From NCBI GenBank assembly GCA_040981125.1, contig JANRMQ010000006.1, positions 198,523 to 262,522 on the forward strand: DNA of 64,000 nt. The letters run 5' to 3'. Shown here piece after piece: positions 25,632 through 34,173 of this stretch. The position numbers were made by a program, and so were the translations under genes. Numbering within the stretch: position 1 is the stretch's first letter; the number at the start of each line of letters is the position of its first letter. The DNA is from DASSBQ01 sp040981125. GTDB taxonomy: Bacteria > Nitrospirota > Nitrospiria > Nitrospirales > Nitrospiraceae. The notes below the pieces were generated by a model. It did no database searches, had not been told where the DNA came from, and saw only the letters and a list, made by a program, of their open reading frames with translations.

Positions 25632-27824
25632 CTATGACCCTTGTACCATGATCTGAGAAAAATCAGCGAACGTCATGAAGACTTCATCGATGTCCTTCAG
25701 TAAAGAAAGACGATTCCCCCGGACGGCGGTATCGTCCGCATTGACCATGACACCGGCGAAGAAGGCGTCGATCGGTTCTTTCATCCGAACGAGCACATCG
25801 AGCGCGCCCGCATAGTCGCCTTGCTCCATGGAGGCTTTGACCTGTTGGCCGGCCGCCTGTAGAGCCTGATAGAGATCCACTTCCGCTTGGTGGCCGAACA
25901 ACTCAGGATTGACCGGCTTGCGGTCCCATTGTTCCTTCTCGCATAAGCGGTGCGCGCGCTTGAAGCCGATGATGAGCGGGTCGAACTCGGAACGTGCAGA
26001 AATTGTTTGAAGGGCCTTCATCCGCTGTAGCACATCGGTCAAGTCAAGATCAAGGTTCGCGTATGCTGTATCGCAAACAGCAGCCATGATGTCGTCGCGT
26101 ATCCCGCACGACGCGCCTGCATAAAAACGAACCCGTTCAAAAATAAAGGAGAGTGGGCCACCACTCAGCATGCTCGAGGAATCGGTGATGTCTCTTTCTG
26201 CTATCTCCCCCGCCTTGTCGACTGCCTGATTCAGGTCCAAACGAAGATTGCCTTCTATAAGTATGCGTACGATTGAAAGCGCATGTCGTCTGAGAGCAAA
26301 TGGGTCCTCTGAGCCCTTAGGTATTACGCCGGCCCGGAAGAATGCCACAATCGTGTCGATCCGATCAGCTAAAGAAACAATTTGTCCGTGTATCGTTGCA
26401 GGCAGTTCCCCGTCCATACCGCGCGGCAAGTACTGATCTCGTATGGCTTTACACACCTCCTCTGCTTCGCCATCGTGTCTCGCATACTCAGCCCCGATGA
26501 TTCCTTGAAGAGTGGGAAACTCACCAACCATGCCGGTAATCAGATCAGCCTTGCTGAGCTGGGCAGCTCTTTGGCATAAATCCTGATCTCTATGACTTAA
26601 TGAAAGCTTGCCCGTTAACCAAGTGGAAAGGTCTACATTGCGTGTTGTTTTTTGATGTAAGGATCCAAGCTTTTGATAGAAAGTAACCTGTGCCAGCTTT
26701 TCAACGCGGTCAGCCAGCCTGATCTTCCGATCCTCATCAAAAAAGAATTTGGCATCCGCCAGGCGCGCCGACAACACCCGCTCATTTCCCTCCCGGATCA
26801 GCCGCATGTCGGACAATTTCATGTTCGTGACGGCAAGGAAGTTCGGCAGCAAGGCGCCGTTGCGATCGACCAGCGCAAAGAACCCCTGGTGCTCCTTCAT
26901 CGATGTCATCAGAACTTCTTTGGGCAGCGAGAGATAATGCGGCTGGAACGACCCGAGTATTGCATGCGGATATTCCACGGCGTAGACAGCCTGCTCCACC
27001 AATTCGTCATCGTGATGGAGCACGCCGCCCGCTGATTCGGCCAACGTTACCAACTGTTCAAGAATCATCGTCCGGCGGCGATCTTGTTCGACGATGACCC
27101 CGTGGCGCTCCGCTTCACGGAGATACTGCGCAATGGTGCGAACCACGAAGCCTTTCGTCGCCGCGTTTCGTTCTCGTCCGACAAACCGATGACCGTAGCT
27201 GACCGGCTCGGCCACAAGACCCGCGTATTCGATCGGCAATGCCTTTCCATGGCACAACGCGACCAGCCACCGGATCGGCCGAGCGAACCTAACTCCGGTC
27301 TGATTCCAATGCATGGCTTTGGGGAAGGTCAGGCTCCCGATCAACTTGGGAAGTTGTTGCGCGAGCACCGTGGTTGCGGCCTGCCCCGGTTCCTGCTTGA
27401 CCGCGAAGACGTACTCGCCTTTCGGGATCGAACGGATTTCCAACTTCTCTACCGGCACTCCCTGCCCGGTCGCGAACCCGATCGCGGCTTTAGTCGGCTG
27501 CCCGGCTTGATCGAACGCAACCACCTTGGATGGTCCCATCGTTTCTTTCACGGCCGCTGCTTGGTGAGTTGCCAACTGATCAACCAAGACGACCAAGCGC
27601 CGCGGCGTCCCGACCACTCGGATGGTCCCGAATGACAGCCGCTCCTCCTTGAGGAGCCGTTCCGTCGCTTCGTGAAGCGCCCGCAAGGCCGGCGCGACGA
27701 ATTGATAGGGCAATTCTTCGGTGCCGATTTCCAGCAGCAATTCGGGGGTAGAAGCGGACGCGGCCGGCCGGCCGGATTTACCGGCGGATTTGGCTTTGGA
27801 TTTCGCTTTGGCTTTGGAGGACAT
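25632..27824 (-). CDS. glyS: Glycine--tRNA ligase beta subunit
   Basis: 730 residues. The N-terminus carries an unusual Lys/Ala/Ser-rich leader (about 25 residues) before the family start LLLEIGTEELPYQFV. Family blocks GTPRRLVVLVDQLA, GVRFARPIRWLVAL, HQGFFALVD, ADAKFFFDED, VGEFPTLQGIIG and DPFALRRHALSIVRI are all present; the C-terminal anticodon-binding region follows residue 600. With GlyQ it forms the alpha2beta2 glycyl-tRNA synthetase. The stretch 26010-26720 is markedly AT-richer than the flanks (26221-26280 has 26 G/C of 60; 27241-27300 has 39 of 60) although the reading frame is intact. Confidence 0.96.
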   Translation of the reverse strand: MSSKAKAKSKAKSAGKSGRPAASASTPELLLEIGTEELPYQFVAPALRALHEATERLLKEERLSFGTIRVVGTPRRLVVLVDQLATHQAAAVKETMGPSKVVAFDQAGQPTKAAIGFATGQGVPVEKLEIRSIPKGEYVFAVKQEPGQAATTVLAQQLPKLIGSLTFPKAMHWNQTGVRFARPIRWLVALCHGKALPIEYAGLVAEPVSYGHRFVGRERNAATKGFVVRTIAQYLREAERHGVIVEQDRRRTMILEQLVTLAESAGGVLHHDDELVEQAVYAVEYPHAILGSFQPHYLSLPKEVLMTSMKEHQGFFALVDRNGALLPNFLAVTNMKLSDMRLIREGNERVLSARLADAKFFFDEDRKIRLADRVEKLAQVTFYQKLGSLHQKTTRNVDLSTWLTGKLSLSHRDQDLCQRAAQLSKADLITGMVGEFPTLQGIIGAEYARHDGEAEEVCKAIRDQYLPRGMDGELPATIHGQIVSLADRIDTIVAFFRAGVIPKGSEDPFALRRHALSIVRILIEGNLRLDLNQAVDKAGEIAERDITDSSSMLSGGPLSFIFERVRFYAGASCGIRDDIMAAVCDTAYANLDLDLTDVLQRMKALQTISARSEFDPLIIGFKRAHRLCEKEQWDRKPVNPELFGHQAEVDLYQALQAAGQQVKASMEQGDYAGALDVLVRMKEPIDAFFAGVMVNADDTAVRGNRLSLLKDIDEVFMTFADFSQIMVQGS

Positions 27825-27842
27825 GGCTATGAATGGCGCCGG

Positions 27843-28763
27843 TTATCGTGTCGAAGTTGTTGTCCGCTTAACGGCCGTGTGGGAGGGCGTGTGGGCTCGC
27901 TGCAACAGCGGATGGCCCATGGCTTCCCGATCCGCGACGTACCGCTCCGCACAGCGCCGTGCAAGCGCCCGCACCCGTGCAATGTACGAGGTCCGCTCGG
28001 TGACGCTGATAGCGCCCCTGGCGTCGAGCAAATTGAACATATGGGAGGTCTTCATGCAATAATCATAGGCGGGCAACGTCAGGTTGGCGTCCAGTAACCG
28101 CCCGCACTCCGCCTCAAAGGCTTGGAAGGTCGTCATCAACATTGCGACATCGCCGACTTCGAAATTGTATCTTGAAAACTCTACTTCGCTTCGGTGATGG
28201 ATATCGCCGTAGGTGAGGTGGTCATTCCAGGCCAGATCATACACACTATCGACCTGCTGCAGATACATCGCGATCCGTTCGGTCCCATAGGTGATCTCAC
28301 CGGTGATCGGGTTGAGTGGAATGCCTCCGATCTCCTGAAAATAGGTGAACTGCGTGATTTCCATTCCATCCAAACGCACTTCCCACCCCAGTCCCCAAGC
28401 TCCCAAGGTGGGCGATTCCCAATCGTCCTGGACGAAGCGGATGTCGTGCTTTCTCGGATCGATGCCGAGTTCATTGAGACTATCCAGATAGAGGGCCTGA
28501 ATATCATCCGGAGCGGGCTTCAGCACAACCTGATACTGATAATAGTGCTGCATCCGGTTCGGATTCTCGCCGTAGCGGCCATCAGTCGGCCGCCGGCAGG
28601 CTTGCGGGTAGGCCGAACGCCAGGGCTCGGGTCCTAGAGAGCGAAGAAACGTCGCGGGATGGAAGGTCCCAGCCCCGACTTCCAAATCATATGGCTGATG
28701 AATGATGCAACCCCGGTCGGCCCAAAAACGATTCAAGCAGAGGATGAGATCTTGGAAGTTCAC
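27843..28763 (-). CDS. glyQ: Glycine--tRNA ligase alpha subunit
   Basis: 306 residues from a GTG at 28763, giving the normal family start NFQDLILCLNRFW. Family motifs HQPYDLEVGAGTFHPATFL, RPTDGRYGENPNR, WEVRLDGMEITQFTYFQ and a closing YIARVRALARRCA are seen. A TTG at 28820 would give a longer protein but lies at or upstream of the predicted transcription start, so it is rejected. It supplies the aminoacylation core of the tetrameric enzyme. A 30-residue Ser/Thr/Arg tail extends past the usual end. Confidence 0.95.
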   Translation of the reverse strand: MNFQDLILCLNRFWADRGCIIHQPYDLEVGAGTFHPATFLRSLGPEPWRSAYPQACRRPTDGRYGENPNRMQHYYQYQVVLKPAPDDIQALYLDSLNELGIDPRKHDIRFVQDDWESPTLGAWGLGWEVRLDGMEITQFTYFQEIGGIPLNPITGEITYGTERIAMYLQQVDSVYDLAWNDHLTYGDIHHRSEVEFSRYNFEVGDVAMLMTTFQAFEAECGRLLDANLTLPAYDYCMKTSHMFNLLDARGAISVTERTSYIARVRALARRCAERYVADREAMGHPLLQRAHTPSHTAVKRTTTSTR

Positions 28764-28810
28764 TGAGAATCCATTGATCGTTCGGATGCAGCCGGCCGAC
28801 GAAAGAGCTG

Positions 28811-28840
28811 AAGCTAGCAAGATTATTCAGAAGGTGTCAA
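28811..28840 (-). promoter_or_regulatory. Candidate promoter of glyQ-glyS
   Basis: Minus strand: TTGACA at 28840-28835, 18-base spacer, TAGCTT at 28816-28811. The predicted start near 28804 leaves a 5' leader of about 40 bases before the GTG at 28763. No T-box-like structure fits in that length. Confidence 0.5.
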
Positions 28841-28941
28841 GGAAGGATAACGGGATATCAATGGGTTGCGGGGAAACTGCACACTATGCGACCCAGATGG
28901 TTTTTGTGAGACAACTCTGGCTGGTAGAAAGAATTGAGACC

Positions 28942-29136
28942 GGCTGACGAAGGGCGGGCAGCTCCGACTTGCGCCAGAATGCGTTGTGCATGTCCCGGCT
29001 ACTGAACCGTCAATATTCACCCGCCTGCTCCTATAAGGCTGCGCCGAAGCGTCGCAATGCCGTCGCAGGCGGCACTTTTTCTCACATTGGATGGAAGCGA
29101 CGCTCTGGCGCAAATCTCCGTGCCCATCCCCTCCAG
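28942..29136 (-). repeat. Structured dispersed repeat, family 1, copy D
   Basis: 195 bases read on the minus strand, from CTGGAGGGGATGGGC to CCTTCGTCAGCC. It aligns with copy A along its whole length (CTGCGACGGCATTGCGACG, GCAGCCTTATAGGAGC, CAACGCATTCTGGCGC). The hairpin arms are CCGCCTGC and GCAGGCGG (plus-strand coordinates 29021-29028 and 29065-29072), a perfect pairing with different bases from copy A. It lies left of the HNH-like gene and points away from it. Confidence 0.72.
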
Positions 29137-29219
29137 CCGGTTTGAAACTGAGACAATCCGACAGTCTGAACTTGTATAGAGATTCCTTGTTTGTCGGCAG
29201 GCATGTCCTGTCTTCATAC

Positions 29220-29984
29220 CTAAGAGCCTTCAGCTAACTCTTTCCCCCCGAAACGGACAACAAGATACTTGATACGGTTCTCTACATCGTCGAAGGCGGT
29301 AGGCGGAGGCCATTGGACCTCGTTGAAATTCGTAGGCCACACTTGAACGAGCAGGTCTTTCGTCGTCGGAAGTACGAATGTTGATAAGTCAATTTGTGGA
29401 ATTAGAGCAGTCCATCTCGCACTGATAAACTGTAGCGCCAGTTGTCCTATGACCAATGTGAGCACAATGATTCTAACGGACCCGCCTGGCTCTTGTTGTC
29501 TGGCAAGAAGTCGATAATCGACTATATGCCGCGCCACGGCTCCTTCATATCGTCCAAGCCAGACACACGTGCTTTGGAGTGGACTGACTGCGTTCATGAA
29601 ATGGCGTCGGTCCAGCGCATTATAAAAACTCTCTCCTTTAGCTATGCTCTCATACATCATGGCGCACTTCGTCAACCAGGTAGCGATGCGCTCCCGTTGT
29701 GTAAGCGTCAACATGACTGGGCTCCCGAGAATCATAGGGGTAAGGATGGGTTTTATTTCCCCTTCCAAACGGCTCATCCAGCCATTGTTGCACCCGTCGC
29801 AAACGCTTCCAACCTTCTGTGCGGAATCGAGGACTATCCGGTCTTGGGCGGGCTGGCGGAATCGATATGTCCTCATAGGAACTCGTTCACCATCATGCTT
29901 TCTCAAAAGTCGGAGTACCCACTTGGGGATTATGTCTTCATTGGTATTTGCCCGGCCACCGCAAAATGTGCAGATCTTCTTCAT
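29220..29984 (-). CDS. Zinc-finger/HNH-endonuclease-like protein
   Basis: 254 residues from the ATG at 29984. It begins KKICTFCGGRANTNEDIIPKW: Cys5-x2-Cys8 and NEDIIPKW, then Cys62-x2-Cys65 followed by NNGWMSRLE. A paired CxxC with a Glu-Asp/Asn element is typical of HNH or HNH-like nuclease domains found in mobile and defence loci. The remaining 190 residues are unrecognised. A longer frame extends upstream into the neighbouring repeat and is not used. The gene is less GC-rich than the core and is bracketed by two outward-facing copies of the family 1 repeat. Endonuclease activity is inference. Confidence 0.6.
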   Translation of the reverse strand: MKKICTFCGGRANTNEDIIPKWVLRLLRKHDGERVPMRTYRFRQPAQDRIVLDSAQKVGSVCDGCNNGWMSRLEGEIKPILTPMILGSPVMLTLTQRERIATWLTKCAMMYESIAKGESFYNALDRRHFMNAVSPLQSTCVWLGRYEGAVARHIVDYRLLARQQEPGGSVRIIVLTLVIGQLALQFISARWTALIPQIDLSTFVLPTTKDLLVQVWPTNFNEVQWPPPTAFDDVENRIKYLVVRFGGKELAEGS

Positions 29985-30027
29985 GGGAACCGTCGAGAAA
30001 TTTCTCGTTCCACCAGTCGCGCCTTGG

Positions 30028-30221
30028 ATGGAACGGATGCGCGATGAGGTTGCCGCCATGGCGGGCGTGCAGCGCGAGCAGCGAAGAAAGGTGTGCGTGG
30101 CGGCGGCATTGCAACGTTGCGTTGCAGCTTTATAGCGGCACGCGCCAAAGGTAACAGGTCGATGAGTTAGTCTCGGTCCAACGGATTATGGCGGCACCGA
30201 ATCGCGCGCCGTTCGTCAGCC
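30028..30221 (+). repeat. Structured dispersed repeat, family 1, copy C
   Basis: 194 bases from ATGGAACGGATGCGCGATG to CGTTCGTCAGCC. The outer stem is TGTGCGTG (30092-30099) with CACGCGCC (30139-30146), seven of eight paired including one G-U, and inside it GCAACG/CGTTGC forms a second hairpin. It lies right of the HNH-like gene, in the opposite orientation to copy D. Confidence 0.75.
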
Positions 30222-30423
30222 AAGGCGCTCTGCTTTTTTTTGCCCGCCAGCGGCCAAGGTGGCCGGGTAACGTTGGGGATGAGACACTCTTCACAAGGCA
30301 AAGCGGCGCAGTCTTACCTTACCGAAATGATTCACGCGAACCATCGCATGAGGGTCAACCCGGCTGGCATATCGTTTCGCCAGCCAAGCCGGCTGCAATG
30401 ATCACTTTTATCTTCTCCATAGC
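30222..30423. other. Intergenic stretch with no clear gene
   Basis: About 200 bases between repeat copy C and the glycosylase-like gene. A 21-codon frame on the minus strand (30420-30355, MEKIKVIIAAGLAGE...) has an AAGGAAG sequence upstream but is probably a gene remnant. A T-run at 30233-30241 follows the repeat. Confidence 0.35.
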
Positions 30424-30873
30424 TCACTGCTTCCTTTCGAGGATCCCTGTGCAGTACAGAAAGCAGCGGATCGATGGCGCGCCGATGTAGTGCATCCAGC
30501 TATCCAGCTCGTGGACCAGGGCGGACTCGTCATCGCCGTATGAGTCGAGATATGCTCGTACAGCGCCGTATCTTTCAACCTTTTTCAAAAGCTCGCGGCC
30601 GTTCCGCAGGACAGCGGTCACTTTTTTGCGATTCCGGATCATACCGGGCGAGGCGAGAAGACGATCCATCTCGCTGTCCGGCCATGAAGCGACGAGATAA
30701 AGATCGAACTCGGCGAATGCCGTCCGGACCGATGGCCAACGCGTACGGACAATGTCGGCGTTGAATCGGGCTGAGAATACAGCGGCGGCCAATGCCTCGA
30801 AATGCTCGTTATCGGTCCGCGGACACCGCTTTTCAAACGGACACCAGCATGGAGCGTCCTGTGAAAACACCAT
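30424..30873 (-). CDS. HhH-GPD (3-methyladenine glycosylase I/Tag-like) protein
   Basis: 149 residues from ATG at 30873. The pattern DNEHFEALAAAVFSARF, VRTRWPSVRTAFAEFD, LLASPGMIRNRKKVTAVLRNG and HYIGAPSIRCFLYCTG follows the helical Tag fold, including the helix-hairpin-helix region with its GMIRNRxK segment. The Glu and Trp that Tag uses around QQAGLSW are replaced here by SARFNAD, so the enzymatic specificity is doubtful. Four Cys in the first 17 residues are unusual. A TTG at 30936 would extend the protein but has no ribosome site. It sits alone between the accessory patch and the sulfate genes. Confidence 0.7.
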   Translation of the reverse strand: MVFSQDAPCWCPFEKRCPRTDNEHFEALAAAVFSARFNADIVRTRWPSVRTAFAEFDLYLVASWPDSEMDRLLASPGMIRNRKKVTAVLRNGRELLKKVERYGAVRAYLDSYGDDESALVHELDSWMHYIGAPSIRCFLYCTGILERKQ

Positions 30874-30973
30874 GCTGTCATCGTACCGGCAGCTGGACTC
30901 ATAAACTATACGACCCTGGAGTTCGGCCGTCCACAAACCGCTTGCAGTCAGTCATTCCTTTCAGTTAGTTTCC

Positions 30974-30985
30974 ATCAAACTTGAT
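30974..30985. promoter_or_regulatory. Possible Rrf2 operator upstream of the sulfate genes
   Basis: ATCAAACTTGAT is a five-base perfect inverted repeat around AC, 33 bases before the Rrf2-family gene. It may be the autoregulatory site, but the site consensus of this regulator is unknown. Confidence 0.3.
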
Positions 30986-31017
30986 TAACACACTAGGAGT
31001 TCCGTGCCTGCCACATC

Positions 31018-31452
31018 ATGAAGCTTTCCAAAAAGAGCGAATATGGGTTGCGCGCATTGTTGGAATTGCAAAGTACCTACAAAGGTCCGGTCTTACAGCG
31101 CCATGAAATTGCGGACCGCCAGCACATTCCGGTTGAATTTCTCGAACAGATCCTCCTCGCGCTGAAGCGCGCCGGGTTATTGACGAGCCGCCGCGGCATT
31201 CGCGGCGGCTATGCGCTGATTAAATCACCCGACGACATCACGCTCGGACAAGTGATCCGTATCCTCGATGGGCCGCTCGCGCCGATCTCCTGTGTCAGCA
31301 AAACCGCGTATCAAAAGTGTCCCGATTGTCCCTATGCCTCGAAGCCCCACTGTCCGCTCCAAGACGCAATGGGGGAAGTCAGGAACGCCATCGCCGACAT
31401 TCTCGACAATTACAGCCTGGCCAAATTCGCATCGGCCGATTCTTCCCTATAA
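31018..31452 (+). CDS. Rrf2-family transcriptional regulator
   Basis: 144 residues. The N-terminal winged helix (KLSKKSEYGLRALLEL, IPVEFLEQILLALKRAGLL, SRRGIRGGYALIKSP) is that of IscR/CymR/NsrR-type regulators. Cys92, Cys101, Cys104 and Cys112 follow, a spacing similar to FeS-binding members but with one extra cysteine. It is 20 bases upstream of the sulfate transport genes, so control of sulfur uptake in response to FeS or cysteine status is a reasonable guess. It could be autoregulated through the palindrome upstream. Confidence 0.88.
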   Translation: MKLSKKSEYGLRALLELQSTYKGPVLQRHEIADRQHIPVEFLEQILLALKRAGLLTSRRGIRGGYALIKSPDDITLGQVIRILDGPLAPISCVSKTAYQKCPDCPYASKPHCPLQDAMGEVRNAIADILDNYSLAKFASADSSL

Positions 31453-31472
31453 AAAGACAAGAGGTGTCTCAC

Positions 31473-32513
31473 ATGAATCGATTCACAATCTTGGCCCTAT
31501 TTGCCGGCTTAATGTTCACGACCACCGGCTTGCCCGGCTTTGCTCGGGCGGCCGAATCACGCGACCTTGTCGTCGCCGCTTACACCGTGGCGAAGGAGGC
31601 TTACGAACGCAGCATCATCCCGGCGTTCCAGCGCCATTGGAAAACACGCACCGGAGAGGAGGTCCGAGTTCGATCCTCGTACACGGCATCCGGCGCACAG
31701 GCTCGCGCAATCATCGGCGGCTTCGAGGCAGACGTGGCGGCGCTTTCGCTCGAAGGCGACCTTCAACAAATCGTCAAGGCCGGACTCATCACCCATGAGT
31801 GGAGGAATCCGAACAAAGGCATGATCTCGGCATCGGTTGTCGCCTTGGGGGTCCGCAAAGGCAATCCGAAGCAGGTCAAGGTGTGGGAAGATCTCGCACG
31901 TCCCGGCATTGATGTCCTCTATCCGAATCCTAAGACGTCCGGCGGAGCCATGTGGGACATCATCGCAATCTATGGCGCCGGCTTGAAGTTGGCGGCCGAG
32001 AAAGCCGGTGCCGCGGGCGGCGGAGCAGCGCCGGAAACCTATGCGGCCGACCTTCTCAAGCGGATTCAGAAGAACGTCAAGGTCATGGACAAGAGCGGCC
32101 GCGAATCCGTCACGACATTCGAGCGCGGCGTGGGCGACGTGATCGTCACCTACGAGAATGAGTTGCTGCCGCGGATCAAAAGTAATCGGCCCTATGAAAT
32201 TATCGTCCCGAACGAAACGGTCTGGATTGAGAATCCGGTGGCGGTGGTCGATCGGTATGCGGATAAACACAAGGTCCGCGACATAGCCGACGCCTTCGTC
32301 GTGTTTCTTCATGGCCCGGAGGCGCAGGCGGCCTTTGCCGAATTGGGCTTCCGGCCGGTGGACCCGTCCGCGACGACGGCGTCATCGTTTCCCATGCCGC
32401 CGAAGCTTTTCTCGATTGCCGATCTCGGCGGCTGGGATCAAATCCAGGACAAGCTGTTCGGCCAACAAGGAGTCTGGACCAAGGCCGTGGAATCTCTTGC
32501 GCAGGGAAACTGA
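31473..32513 (+). CDS. sbp: Sulfate ABC transporter, periplasmic sulfate-binding protein
   Basis: 346 residues from ATG at 31473, which has a GAGG ribosome site. A signal peptide ends near FARAAES. The mature start DLVVAAYTVAKEAYERSIIPAF, the SYTASGAQARAI segment, YPNPKTSGGAMWDI and the C-terminal FRPVDPS are typical of the Sbp/CysP family that captures sulfate or thiosulfate. It is first of the four-gene importer and follows the Rrf2 regulator. Confidence 0.93.
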   Translation: MNRFTILALFAGLMFTTTGLPGFARAAESRDLVVAAYTVAKEAYERSIIPAFQRHWKTRTGEEVRVRSSYTASGAQARAIIGGFEADVAALSLEGDLQQIVKAGLITHEWRNPNKGMISASVVALGVRKGNPKQVKVWEDLARPGIDVLYPNPKTSGGAMWDIIAIYGAGLKLAAEKAGAAGGGAAPETYAADLLKRIQKNVKVMDKSGRESVTTFERGVGDVIVTYENELLPRIKSNRPYEIIVPNETVWIENPVAVVDRYADKHKVRDIADAFVVFLHGPEAQAAFAELGFRPVDPSATTASSFPMPPKLFSIADLGGWDQIQDKLFGQQGVWTKAVESLAQGN

Positions 32514-32522
32514 TCGGTTCTC

Positions 32523-33359
32523 ATGATCGGTCATTCTCTCATCACCACCGCGCTGCGTCTCACCGCGATCGGCTATGTCTTCTTCCTGATTGTGCTGCCG
32601 CTCTTGGGCATCGGCCAACAATCCTTGGCGGGAGGCGTCGGCCGTTTCTTTGACGACATCAGTACCCCGCAAGCCTCCGCCGCGCTCCGGCTGACCATCG
32701 CGACCGCGCTCCTCACGACCCTGATCAACGCGTTGTTCGGGACGCTCTCCGCCATTGTGCTGGTGCGATACGAATTCCCCGGCCGATGGTTCTTGAACGC
32801 ACTGGTCGATCTTCCCTTTGCCATCCCGACCCTGGTGGCCGGCTTGATGATCGCGGCCATCTATGGACCTACAAGTTTTGCCGGCGGCTGGCTCGAGCAA
32901 CGGGGATTGGCCGTCCTGTACGACTGGCCGGGCATTGTCCTCGCCATGCTCTTCGTTACGATGCCGTTCACGATTCGGGCATTACAGCCGGTCCTGATGG
33001 AATTGGAGCGGGAACAGGAGGAAGCGGCTTTTACGTTGGGGGCGGGAGCCTGGACCACATTCTGGAAAGTCACCGTGCCGTCGGTCCTGCCCGGATTGCT
33101 CACGGGCGTCTTCTTGACCTTTGTGCGGGCGTTGGGGGAGTTCGGTTCCATTGTCATCATCGCCGGGAACATTCCCATGAAAACGCAGGTCGCATCGGTC
33201 TATGTCTATGGAGAGATTGAAAGCTACAATCCTCAGGGCGCGACATCCGTCTCCGTCGCTATTCTCGCACTGTCCCTCTTGATGCTCGTGCTCTTGGAAC
33301 GACTCACCAGGCCGCCCGGTGAACGATGGCCCCGCTGGACCTTCGGTGCTGCGGCATGA
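32523..33359 (+). CDS. cysT: Sulfate ABC transporter permease CysT
   Basis: 278 residues with about six membrane helices. The binding-protein-dependent permease signature is EEAAFTLGAGAWTTFWKVTVP near residue 160. LVDLPFAIPTLVAG and GNIPMKTQVASVYVYGEIE are CysT-specific blocks. It pairs with CysW to form the membrane channel. It starts nine bases after the sbp stop and overlaps cysW by four bases. Confidence 0.94.
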   Translation: MIGHSLITTALRLTAIGYVFFLIVLPLLGIGQQSLAGGVGRFFDDISTPQASAALRLTIATALLTTLINALFGTLSAIVLVRYEFPGRWFLNALVDLPFAIPTLVAGLMIAAIYGPTSFAGGWLEQRGLAVLYDWPGIVLAMLFVTMPFTIRALQPVLMELEREQEEAAFTLGAGAWTTFWKVTVPSVLPGLLTGVFLTFVRALGEFGSIVIIAGNIPMKTQVASVYVYGEIESYNPQGATSVSVAILALSLLMLVLLERLTRPPGERWPRWTFGAAA

Positions 33360-34159
33360 CACGTCTTCTCCTGATCGGATCGGTGTGGGCCTATTTCTTG
33401 TTCCTGCTCATCGGTCCCCTGCTCTATTTGATCGCGCAGATTTTCAGCGAAGGGCCGGCCACCTTTTGGGCTGAAATCACCAAGCCCGAAGCGCTGCACG
33501 GATTCTGGCTTACGGCGGAGATTACCCTGCTCGTATTGATCATCAACTTGATACTCGGCACGATCACCGCGCTGGTGCTCGTCCGCCAACAGTTTCCAGG
33601 CCGGACGTTCCTCAGCGGCTTGATCGATCTGCCCTTTGCCGTCTCGCCGGTCATCGCGGGATTCATGCTGATCCTGCTCTTCGGCCCGGACACGCTGTTG
33701 GGGACGTTCTTCGGCTCAATGGGCGTGAAGGTCCTTTTCGCCTTTCCCGCCATGGTGCTGGCGACATTATTCGCCACCTTTCCCTTTGTCGTCCGTGAAC
33801 TCACGCCGCTGCTGCAAACCATCGGGACGGACGGGGAAGAAGCGGCGCGCACGCTGGGCGCGAATGAATGGCAAGTCTTCTATAAGGTCACGTTGCCCGC
33901 GCTGCGTTGGGGTCTGGTCTATGGCGCGACATTGACGACGGCCCGCGCGATCGGAGAATTCGGCGCGGTGCTGGTCGTCTCCGGCAATATCCTCTTGCTG
34001 ACGCAGACCGCCACGCTGCACATTTATCAGAACTATGTCGATTTTAATTACGCCGGCGCCAACGCCGTCGCATTCACATTGCTGGCCGTCTCATTTGCCA
34101 TTCTCGCGGTGCTCGAAATCGCCAAAGCGCGGGCGCACGCAGCCGTTGAGCAAGTTTAA
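33356..34159 (+). CDS. cysW: Sulfate ABC transporter permease CysW
   Basis: 267 residues from the ATG that overlaps the cysT stop (ATGA). Membrane helices and the EEAARTLGANEWQVFYKVTLP loop near residue 155 mark it as the second permease; LIDLPFAVSPVIAGFML matches the CysW family. It works with CysT and the CysA ATPase. A longer frame starting inside cysT is ignored. Confidence 0.94.
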   Translation: MTRLLLIGSVWAYFLFLLIGPLLYLIAQIFSEGPATFWAEITKPEALHGFWLTAEITLLVLIINLILGTITALVLVRQQFPGRTFLSGLIDLPFAVSPVIAGFMLILLFGPDTLLGTFFGSMGVKVLFAFPAMVLATLFATFPFVVRELTPLLQTIGTDGEEAARTLGANEWQVFYKVTLPALRWGLVYGATLTTARAIGEFGAVLVVSGNILLLTQTATLHIYQNYVDFNYAGANAVAFTLLAVSFAILAVLEIAKARAHAAVEQV

Positions 34160-34173
34160 TCCATGATTGCATC

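Noticed and set aside
28764..28840. Possible T-box leader before glyQ
   Set aside because: The predicted leader is only about 40 bases, too short for a T-box, and no conserved T-box sequence was seen.
30355..30420. 21-codon minus-strand frame (MEKIKVIIAAGLAGE...)
   Set aside because: It is too short and without recognised similarity; a gene remnant is more likely despite an AAGGAAG upstream.
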